From an uncultured Pseudodesulfovibrio sp. (GTDB lineage Bacteria; Desulfobacterota; Desulfovibrionia; Desulfovibrionales; Desulfovibrionaceae), in assembly GCA_947259235.1 (NCBI GenBank), contig CAMYLL010000104.1:1-7897 (forward strand): DNA of 7,897 nucleotides, read 5' to 3'. Positions 1-5,998 of the stretch are shown one piece after another. Position 1 is the first letter of the stretch. The number at the start of each line of letters is the position of its first letter. The translations under genes were made by a program, and so were the position numbers. The notes under the pieces were generated by a model. It did no database searches and was not told the DNA's origin. It was given only the letters and a program-made list of their open reading frames with translations.

Positions 1-219
1 TTCTATTCCTTCAAGGAATTGAGCGCGTTCACCGCTCATCCCTTCAGCTGGATGGTCACTGCGATCCTGGTCTTCTCCCTGGTCGCCTCCCGGCCCAAGT
101 TCCTCGGCTTCATCATTTTCCTGGGCTACCTGATTTCCGGCCCGCTCTATACCCTTTTCCTACTATCCCGCAGATCAAAGCGACTACAGCGGGACAGCTC
201 CAAAGAAGAGCTAGGATAG
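1..219 (+). CDS. pssA: CDP-diacylglycerol--serine O-phosphatidyltransferase, C-terminal end (partial)
   Basis: The reading frame is open from base 1 and gives the last 72 residues of a membrane protein. The opening FYSFKE and the later YLISGP are typical of the C-terminal part of Bacillus-type PssA, a CDP-alcohol phosphatidyltransferase that makes phosphatidylserine from CDP-diacylglycerol and serine in the inner membrane. Two hydrophobic stretches (about residues 15-29 and 33-55 of the fragment) fit the last transmembrane helices, followed by a basic, charged cytoplasmic tail (RRSKR) that ends in KEELG. The catalytic CDP-alcohol motif would lie upstream, outside the window. The identification rests on these short C-terminal motifs and on its position before leuA, an arrangement I recall from Desulfovibrio genomes. 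Any ATG or TTG inside this fragment is internal, not a start. Confidence 0.8.
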   Translation, partial: FYSFKELSAFTAHPFSWMVTAILVFSLVASRPKFLGFIIFLGYLISGPLYTLFLLSRRSKRLQRDSSKEELG

Positions 220-262
220 CTCTCATTCACTCCCATACTGGTACGTCGTACTGACCCCTGAT

Positions 263-286
263 CGCCGCGCACACTGCGCGTTGGCG
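263..286 (+). promoter_or_regulatory. Possible hairpin in the pssA-leuA spacer
   Basis: CGCC-GCGCA pairs with TGCGC-(GTT)-GGCG, giving nine base pairs around a CAC loop with a three-base bulge on the 3' side. It is GC-rich and could form in RNA. No U-run follows directly: the TTTTTT at 308-313 is 21 bases downstream, so this is not a standard intrinsic terminator. It may slow or attenuate read-through from pssA into leuA, or simply be a chance fold in GC-rich DNA. Confidence 0.35.
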
Positions 287-317
287 GGTTTACTCATATT
301 CACGAACTTTTTTCAGA

Positions 318-336
318 GTCCTTGTCCGAGAAGGAC
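318..336 (+). promoter_or_regulatory. Possible hairpin just upstream of the leuA ribosome binding site
   Basis: GTCCTT (318-323) is a perfect complement of AAGGAC (331-336) with a seven-base loop. The 3' arm ends five bases before the GGAGG of leuA, so the structure lies next to the ribosome landing site and could affect leuA translation. The TTTTTT run at 308-313 lies just upstream. There is no evidence of a ligand or of a competing fold, so regulation is inference only. Confidence 0.3.
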
Positions 337-341
337 GTCAC

Positions 342-346
342 GGAGG
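342..346 (+). promoter_or_regulatory. Ribosome binding site of leuA
   Basis: A perfect GGAGG lies five bases before the ATG at 352. It decides the start: the longer frame beginning with TTG at 322 would place its start inside the loop-side arm of the 318-336 hairpin, with no such site upstream. Confidence 0.85.
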
Positions 347-351
347 ATACC

Positions 352-1887
352 ATGGCAGACAGAGTGTATGTTTTCGACACCACCTTGAGAGACGGCGAGC
401 AGTCGCCGGGCGCGACCATGAACCTGGACGAGAAGATTCGCATGGCCCGCCAGCTCGAAACCCTTGGTGTGGACATCATAGAGGCGGGCTTCCCCATTGC
501 CAGCCAAGGTGATTTCGAGGCGGTCCAGGCCATCGCCAAAGCCGTGTCGAATGTTCAGGTGGCCGGGCTGTGCCGGGCCGTGACAGGCGATATTGACCGC
601 TGCTGGGAAGCGATCAAGGATGCAAAAAATCCGCGTATCCATACTTTCCTCGCCACCAGTGACATCCACATGAAGTACAAACTGGGCAAGACCGCGGACG
701 AGGTCCTGGTCATGGCGGAGAAGGCCGTACGGCATGCGGCCGCCTATACCGACAACGTCGAGTTCTCGGCCGAGGACGCCTCCCGTTCCGATTGGGATTT
801 CCTGGTCAAGGTGACCGAAACGGTCATCGAGGCCGGAGCAAAGGTCGTCAACATCCCTGATACCGTGGGCTACACCCAGCCCTTCGAGTATTACGAGATG
901 ATCAAGTACCTGATGGACAACGTGCGCGGCGTGGAAAAGGCGATTATCAGTGTCCACTGCCATAACGACCTCGGTTCGGCTGTGGCAAACAGCCTGGCAG
1001 CCATCAGGGCCGGAGCGCGCCAGGTCGAGTGCACGGTGCTGGGCATCGGCGAGCGAGCGGGTAATGCCGCCCTTGAGGACCTGGTCATGGCGCTCAACAC
1101 CCGCAAGGAGCTGTACGATGTCGAGACCGGCATCGTCACCGAGCAGATATTCCCGTCCTGCCGCCGTCTTTCGCAGATCATCGGCATGCCCATCCCGCCC
1201 AACAAGGCCATTGTGGGGGCCAACGCCTTTGCCCATGAGTCCGGCGTGCATCAGGACGGCGTCATCAAGAACCGGCTGACCTACGAGATCATGACCCCGG
1301 CTTCCATCGGCCGCTTGAGCAACGACATCGTCATCGGCAAACATTCCGGGTCCCACGCCGTGAAGAACAAGGCGGTGGAGCTGGGATATGTCCTGGATGA
1401 TGAACAGGTGCAGGTGCTCTTCAAGGCGGTCAAGGATCTGGCCGACAAGAAGGAGCAGGTCTTTGACGAGGACGTGGAGGCCATGATCCTGGAGAAGGTC
1501 TATCGCCGTCGCGACCGGTTCCGGCTGGTGGACATGAGCGTGGTTTCCGGCACGGGCCAGGTCCCGCCCCATGCGGCCATGGTCATGGAATTCGGCCGGG
1601 AAGGGGAGACGGCGGAGACCAGGCGGATCAGCGAATTCGGTGAAGGTACAGTTGACGCGGTCTTCAAGTCAATTTACTCCCTTGTTGGTACAGCTCCGAA
1701 ACTCGAAGTTTATTCGGTCAACGCCGTGACCGAAGGGTCGGACGCTCTGGCCGGTGTCGCCGTGCGCATCGAGCATGATGGCGTCAAGGCCGTGGGCCGC
1801 GCAAACGATGGCGATGTCATCATGGCCAGCGCGCTGGCCATGGTCAACGCGCTCAACAGACTGGAAAAAGCCAAAGAGGAGAAATAA
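352..1887 (+). CDS. leuA: 2-isopropylmalate synthase
   Basis: LeuA catalyses the committed step of leucine synthesis in the cytoplasm: acetyl-CoA plus 2-oxoisovalerate gives 2-isopropylmalate and CoA. The 511-residue protein has the usual full-length bacterial form. Its N-terminal TIM barrel opens with DTTLRDGEQSPG (residues 9-20). The expected divalent-metal ligands are D14, H202 and H204 (in VHCHND) and N238 (in GERAGN), the same positions as in E. coli LeuA. After a linker, the C-terminal part from about residue 370 matches the LeuA allosteric domain, where leucine normally binds for feedback inhibition, and includes GVAVRI and the closing NALNRLEK. The ATG at 352 is chosen because GGAGG lies just upstream and MADRVYVFDTTLRDG is a normal LeuA beginning. 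It is the first gene of leuACDB; only three bases separate its stop from leuC. Homocitrate or citramalate synthases are related, but the gene neighbours and full regulatory domain favour LeuA. Confidence 0.97.
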   Translation: MADRVYVFDTTLRDGEQSPGATMNLDEKIRMARQLETLGVDIIEAGFPIASQGDFEAVQAIAKAVSNVQVAGLCRAVTGDIDRCWEAIKDAKNPRIHTFLATSDIHMKYKLGKTADEVLVMAEKAVRHAAAYTDNVEFSAEDASRSDWDFLVKVTETVIEAGAKVVNIPDTVGYTQPFEYYEMIKYLMDNVRGVEKAIISVHCHNDLGSAVANSLAAIRAGARQVECTVLGIGERAGNAALEDLVMALNTRKELYDVETGIVTEQIFPSCRRLSQIIGMPIPPNKAIVGANAFAHESGVHQDGVIKNRLTYEIMTPASIGRLSNDIVIGKHSGSHAVKNKAVELGYVLDDEQVQVLFKAVKDLADKKEQVFDEDVEAMILEKVYRRRDRFRLVDMSVVSGTGQVPPHAAMVMEFGREGETAETRRISEFGEGTVDAVFKSIYSLVGTAPKLEVYSVNAVTEGSDALAGVAVRIEHDGVKAVGRANDGDVIMASALAMVNALNRLEKAKEEK

Positions 1888-1890
1888 GAG

Positions 1891-3150
<1,260 letters not shown>

Positions 3151-3160
3151 GAGATATACG

Positions 3161-3652
3161 ATGAAAGTAACCGGAACAGCCCACATGGTGGGTGACCATA
3201 TCGATACGGACGCCATCATCCCGGCCCGCTTCCTGGTGACCACCGACACGCAGGTGCTGGGCGAAAACTGCATGGAAGGCCTTGAAGCCGGGTGGGTCAA
3301 GCGGGTCAAGAAAAATGACGTCATCGTGGCCGGAGAGAACTTCGGCTGCGGTTCCTCCCGCGAGCACGCGCCCATCTCTATCCTCGGGGCTGGGATTCCT
3401 GTGGTCGTGGCCAAGAGCTTTGCCCGTATCTTCTACCGCAACGGGTTCAACATGGGGCTGGTCCTGCTTGAGGTGGGCGACGACATCGACAAGATCAAGG
3501 ACACCGACCAGATCGAGGTGGATACCGTTAACGGCGAAATCAGGAACCTGACCACCGGCGCGGTGATCACCTGTTCGGCCGTGCCGCCCTTCATGCAGGA
3601 GATACTGGATGCCGGCGGCTTGGTCGACTATGCCAAGCGGAAGCTCTCCTAG
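3161..3652 (+). CDS. leuD: 3-isopropylmalate dehydratase, small subunit
   Basis: LeuD is the swivel-domain subunit that completes the substrate site of the LeuCD isomerase. The protein has 163 residues, the short form that goes with the 419-residue LeuC, compared with about 200 in E. coli. Family motifs are [14 protein letters not shown] near the N-terminus and [12 protein letters not shown] at residues 60-71, followed by [11 protein letters not shown]. The ATG at 3161 is chosen because AGGAG (3149-3153), which overlaps the leuC stop, lies seven bases before it and [17 protein letters not shown] is a normal LeuD opening. The frame stays open upstream into leuC, but that extension is a shadow of leuC. 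It ends 43 bases before the preferred leuB start. Confidence 0.96.
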   Translation: MKVTGTAHMVGDHIDTDAIIPARFLVTTDTQVLGENCMEGLEAGWVKRVKKNDVIVAGENFGCGSSREHAPISILGAGIPVVVAKSFARIFYRNGFNMGLVLLEVGDDIDKIKDTDQIEVDTVNGEIRNLTTGAVITCSAVPPFMQEILDAGGLVDYAKRKLS

Positions 3653-3695
3653 GCGCGCTTTGCCCGGTATTGAATCATAACAGTTGGAGATGATG

Positions 3696-4763
3696 ATGAA
3701 AATTTGTGTAATGCCAGGTGACGGCATCGGCCGCGAGATCGTGACCCAGGCCCTGCGCGTGCTCGACAAGGTGGGGGCCAGGTACGGCCGTGAGTTCCAG
3801 ACCATCGAGGCTCTCATCGGCGGTTGTGCCATCGACGAAACGGGCGTGCCGCTTCCGCCGGATACCGTTGCCAAGTGCAAGGATTCCGACGCCGTGCTTC
3901 TGGGCGCCGTGGGCGGCCCCAAGTGGGACACCATCGATCCGTCCATTCGCCCGGAGAAGGGGCTGCTCGGCATCCGCAAGGAGCTTAACCTCTTTGCCAA
4001 CCTGCGTCCGGCCACGCTTTTCAAGCAACTGGCCGACGCCTGCTACCTGCGCCCGGACATCGTGGCTCGCGGGCTGGACGTCATGGTCGTGCGCGAGCTG
4101 ACCGGAGGCATCTACTTCGGCGAGCCGCGCTTCGACGGTATGAAGGACGGCGAGCGGTTCGGTTTCAACACAATGACCTATTACGAGCACGAGATTCGGC
4201 GCATAGCCAGGGTCGCCTTCGAGGCGGCCAGGAAGCGTTCCGGCCGCGTCTGTTCCGTGGACAAGGCCAACGTCCTCGACGTGTCCCGCGTCTGGCGCGA
4301 GATCGTCATCGACGAGCACGCCAACTACCCGGACATCGAACTGTCGCATCTCTATGTGGACAACGCGGCCATGCAGTTGGTGCGCGATCCGTCACAGTTC
4401 GACGTCATGGTCACCGGCAACCTCTTCGGCGACATCCTCTCCGACGAGGCCGCGGCCATAACCGGCTCCATCGGCATGTTGCCGTCAGCCTCCCTTGGCG
4501 ACGCCAACCCCGGCCTGTTCGAGCCGATCCACGGCTCCGCGCCCGATATCGCAGGCCAGGACAAGGCCAACCCTCTGGCCACCATCCTTTCCGTTTCCAT
4601 GATGCTGCGCCATGCCTTCGACATGAGCGAGGAGGCGGATTGCATCGAGCAGGCAGTGGAAAAAACCCTGGAGCAGGGCTACCGCACCGGCGACATCATG
4701 CAGGCCGGGGCCAAGGCCGTTGGCTGCGTGGCCATGTCCGAGGCCGTGCTGGCCAACATCTAG
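3696..4763 (+). CDS. leuB: 3-isopropylmalate dehydrogenase
   Basis: LeuB oxidises and decarboxylates 3-isopropylmalate with NAD+ to give 2-oxoisocaproate, the precursor that a transaminase turns into leucine. The 355-residue length is normal for bacterial LeuB. Visible motifs are GDGIGREI near the N-terminus, [11 protein letters not shown], the substrate-binding arginine region [20 protein letters not shown] with catalytic Y140, [10 protein letters not shown] with catalytic K190, and the metal-binding acids D222, D246 and D250 (in YVDNAA and GDILSDEAA). The dinucleotide segment [12 protein letters not shown] fits an NAD-dependent enzyme. Three tandem ATGs (3690, 3693, 3696) follow a GGAG at 3686-3689. 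The last gives six-base spacing and the usual [12 protein letters not shown] start, so I prefer it; the others would add one or two methionines. It is the last gene of the operon and is followed by a strong terminator. Confidence 0.96.
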   Translation: MKICVMPGDGIGREIVTQALRVLDKVGARYGREFQTIEALIGGCAIDETGVPLPPDTVAKCKDSDAVLLGAVGGPKWDTIDPSIRPEKGLLGIRKELNLFANLRPATLFKQLADACYLRPDIVARGLDVMVVRELTGGIYFGEPRFDGMKDGERFGFNTMTYYEHEIRRIARVAFEAARKRSGRVCSVDKANVLDVSRVWREIVIDEHANYPDIELSHLYVDNAAMQLVRDPSQFDVMVTGNLFGDILSDEAAAITGSIGMLPSASLGDANPGLFEPIHGSAPDIAGQDKANPLATILSVSMMLRHAFDMSEEADCIEQAVEKTLEQGYRTGDIMQAGAKAVGCVAMSEAVLANI

Positions 4764-4787
4764 CCACAGCCGGTCATCAAACAAAAC

Positions 4788-4819
4788 AGGCCGCATCGTG
4801 ATAAACGGTGCGGCCTTTT
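4788..4819 (+). terminator. Intrinsic terminator of the leu operon, possibly bidirectional
   Basis: AGGCCGCATCGT pairs with ACGGTGCGGCCT to make a 12-base-pair stem with one T-G wobble and a five-base GATAA loop, ending in TTTT. It begins 25 bases after the leuB stop. Read on the other strand, the stem is followed by TGTTTTGTTT, so it could also end transcription of the convergent gene that stops at 4841. Confidence 0.9.
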
Positions 4820-4840
4820 CAGTATGACGGAGGGGGAGGG

Positions 4841-5290
4841 TTATTTGGTTTTTTTGCCGGCCTTTGCGGCGGTTTTTGCCGTTTCCAGGTCGATGAATCC
4901 CATGGTCAGGCAGACGGCCAGATAGTCCATTTGCAGGGTGTTCATCTTGTCTAAAGCCTTCTGGCTCTGCTCCAGGGTGATTTTTCCCTGGGCCAGAAGA
5001 TAACGGCTTGTCTTCTCGTTCTCGTCCGCGTCGTTTGTCTCCAGATCCCTGGTGGAGATGGCCTTGATGCCCTCGCCGCTGTTGCGCAGGGTGGCCAGTT
5101 CGCGCTCCTTGTCGGCCAATTCGGCGGTCAGGGCCTGCTTCTTGGTCAGGATGAAGTCGTGCTTTTCCTGTATGTTCTTCCTTCGGATTTCCAGTAGGCC
5201 GAGCTCCCTGTCGCGGGAGACAGAGAGGGCGTGACGGATGAAAAGGCACAGGGCGAGGCCGAGCCCAAGGATGATCAGCGGGATGGTCAT
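4841..5290 (-). CDS. Membrane-anchored coiled-coil protein with MshEN-like C-terminal segment, function unknown
   Basis: I do not recognise this 149-residue protein. Residues 3-18 are a strongly hydrophobic anchor (IPLIILGLGLALCLFI) followed by R19, so the rest probably lies in the cytoplasm. Residues about 26-70 are highly charged and helical, likely a coiled coil. A polar stretch rich in D, E and N follows (about 82-93). Residues 96-142 contain LLAQGKITLEQSQKALDKM and, after a short gap, YLAVCLTMGFIDLETA. This repeats the pattern 'leu-rich helix, G-x-I-T/D, helix' seen in MshEN/GspE N-terminal domains, although the RLG-type c-di-GMP-binding residues are not apparent. The tail is lysine- and alanine-rich (AAKAGKKTK). 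The start is supported by GGAGG at 5301-5305, ten bases before the ATG, and by a four-base ATGA overlap with the preceding gene, which implies translational coupling. The fold assignment is my inference. Confidence 0.8.
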   Translation of the reverse strand: MTIPLIILGLGLALCLFIRHALSVSRDRELGLLEIRRKNIQEKHDFILTKKQALTAELADKERELATLRNSGEGIKAISTRDLETNDADENEKTSRYLLAQGKITLEQSQKALDKMNTLQMDYLAVCLTMGFIDLETAKTAAKAGKKTK

Positions 5291-5529
5291 TGGTGTTGAT
5301 CCTCCAGCACGACCAACTGCTCGTCCACGTCCTCTATCTTGACCTTGAGGTTATCGACCTGCTCTTCAAGGAGCTTGATCCTCTCACCAAGCTGGCCTTC
5401 GACGGATTTCACCTCACCCTTTTTGCGCCGGATCTGGTCGGCGCAGTTGTGTTGGTGTACGATGATCAGGGCCAGAAAAATGAAAAGGGCCATGGCGAGG
5501 AGGGTATAGGCGGTGCTGGCGTCTATCAT
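5287..5529 (-). CDS. Small membrane-anchored coiled-coil protein, function unknown
   Basis: This 80-residue protein has an N-terminal transmembrane helix (about residues 7-24, LLAMALFIFLALIIV), a short histidine-containing stretch HQHN, a basic cluster RRKK (34-37), then a regular coiled coil. Hydrophobic residues L47, I51, L54, V58, L61, I65, V68, L72 and L75 alternate by four and three, a near-perfect heptad pattern. The basic cluster suggests the coiled coil is cytoplasmic. The topology resembles FtsB/FtsL- or phage-shock-type small membrane coiled-coil proteins, but no family is recognised. The start at 5529 is chosen because the transmembrane helix then begins at a natural position; there is no good Shine-Dalgarno sequence, and the frame stays open upstream to an ATG at 5646 inside the nuclease gene. 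It overlaps the next gene by four bases (ATGA) and the two probably form one unit. Confidence 0.7.
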   Translation of the reverse strand: MIDASTAYTLLAMALFIFLALIIVHQHNCADQIRRKKGEVKSVEGQLGERIKLLEEQVDNLKVKIEDVDEQLVVLEDQHQ

Positions 5530-5599
5530 GGCGGGGTGTTTGTCCGGCAGGAGGGTAACTGGTTTACATGTGGTGGCATTGATTTTTTGATATGAATAA

Positions 5600-5890
5600 T
5601 TAACCTGAGGCGTCACGCTTTGCAAGCACATGTGGGTTTTTCTCATAGGCTTTGAGGAAAAGTACCTTGTCCTTGCGGGGACGTTTTTTCACAGCCATTT
5701 CAAGCCGGAGCGCCTCTCCCTTGGTGGGGGTTTCCAACGCAGCCACGAGGTTTACCGGGGTCCTGGCGCGGGTGTATTTGGATGCCGTCCCGGCATTGTG
5801 CCTGGCGATGCGACGGGGCAGGTCGTTGGTGATGCCGCAATAGAGCGTGTCGTCGGCGCAACGAAGGATATAGACGAGCCACGGTTTCAT
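5600..5890 (-). CDS. GIY-YIG nuclease-domain protein (UPF0213/YhbQ-like)
   Basis: This 96-residue single-domain protein belongs to the GIY-YIG superfamily of small nucleases (the COG2827/UPF0213 type). The two halves of the signature are VYIL (residues 6-9) and LYCGIT (16-21). They are followed by DLPRRIARHNAG with the conserved arginine and histidine, KYTRARTPV, and the likely catalytic glutamate E64 in EALRLEMAVK, then a basic stretch KKRPRKDK. It ends at residue 96 with no extra DNA-binding domain. E. coli YhbQ is the nearest named example; its cellular role is not well defined, so a repair or nucleic-acid processing role is only presumed. The ATG at 5890 fits the family start (MKPWLVYILRC), but no clear ribosome site precedes it and a GTG at 5899 is an alternative. 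A longer frame reaching 5953 is open but would overlap the likely promoter region. It is divergent from the ABC-F gene, and 70 bases separate it from the small membrane protein gene downstream. Confidence 0.88.
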   Translation of the reverse strand: MKPWLVYILRCADDTLYCGITNDLPRRIARHNAGTASKYTRARTPVNLVAALETPTKGEALRLEMAVKKRPRKDKVLFLKAYEKNPHVLAKRDASG

Positions 5891-5903
5891 CGCACGCACT
5901 GTA

Positions 5904-5933
5904 CCCGCAAGCGGGAGCGGGGTCAAAAGCCCC
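5904..5933. repeat. Two adjacent short inverted repeats in the divergent spacer
   Basis: CCCGC-AA-GCGGG (5904-5915) and GGGG-(7)-CCCC (5919-5933) lie side by side, three bases apart. On the minus strand they would fall in the 5' leader of the GIY-YIG gene, the nearer one 13-25 bases before its ATG, where a hairpin could hide the ribosome site. As DNA they could also be protein-binding sites. Chance is possible in GC-rich sequence. Confidence 0.4.
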
Positions 5934-5934
5934 C

Positions 5935-5961
5935 TTGCATAATGGGCGCGCACAATATATT
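5935..5961 (+). promoter_or_regulatory. Candidate sigma-70 promoter of the ABC-F gene
   Basis: TATATT at 5956-5961 matches the -10 consensus at five of six bases. A weak -35 (TTGCAT, 5935-5940) lies 15 bases upstream, slightly short of the ideal 17. Transcription would start near 5968, giving about a 30-base leader containing AAAGGAA (5980-5986). The core AATATATT (5954-5961) is a palindrome and may also serve the minus strand. Confidence 0.4.
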
Positions 5962-5998
5962 CCCTCTGGTCCGATACATAAAGGAAATCCGCGCAGCC

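Noticed and set aside
322..351. Upstream TTG start for leuA, adding ten residues
   Set aside because: No ribosome site precedes it, whereas a perfect GGAGG stands five bases before the ATG at 352, which gives the normal LeuA N-terminus.
220..351. T-box riboswitch for leucine
   Set aside because: The region is too short and lacks the conserved T-box sequence and specifier stem.
281..388. Possible leader peptide starting at TTG 281 with adjacent TTA CTC ATA (Leu-Leu-Ile) codons
   Set aside because: The start is TTG without a ribosome site, only two leucines are adjacent, and the frame runs past the leuA start, unlike a classic attenuator peptide.
313..1572. 419-residue open frame on the minus strand opposite leuA
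   Set aside because: Antisense shadow of leuA caused by third-position GC bias; no domain pattern or ribosome site seen.
3675..5249. Long minus-strand frames opposite leuB and running into the membrane-protein region
   Set aside because: They overlap leuB, the terminator and better-supported genes; their translations look like low-complexity GC-codon shadows.
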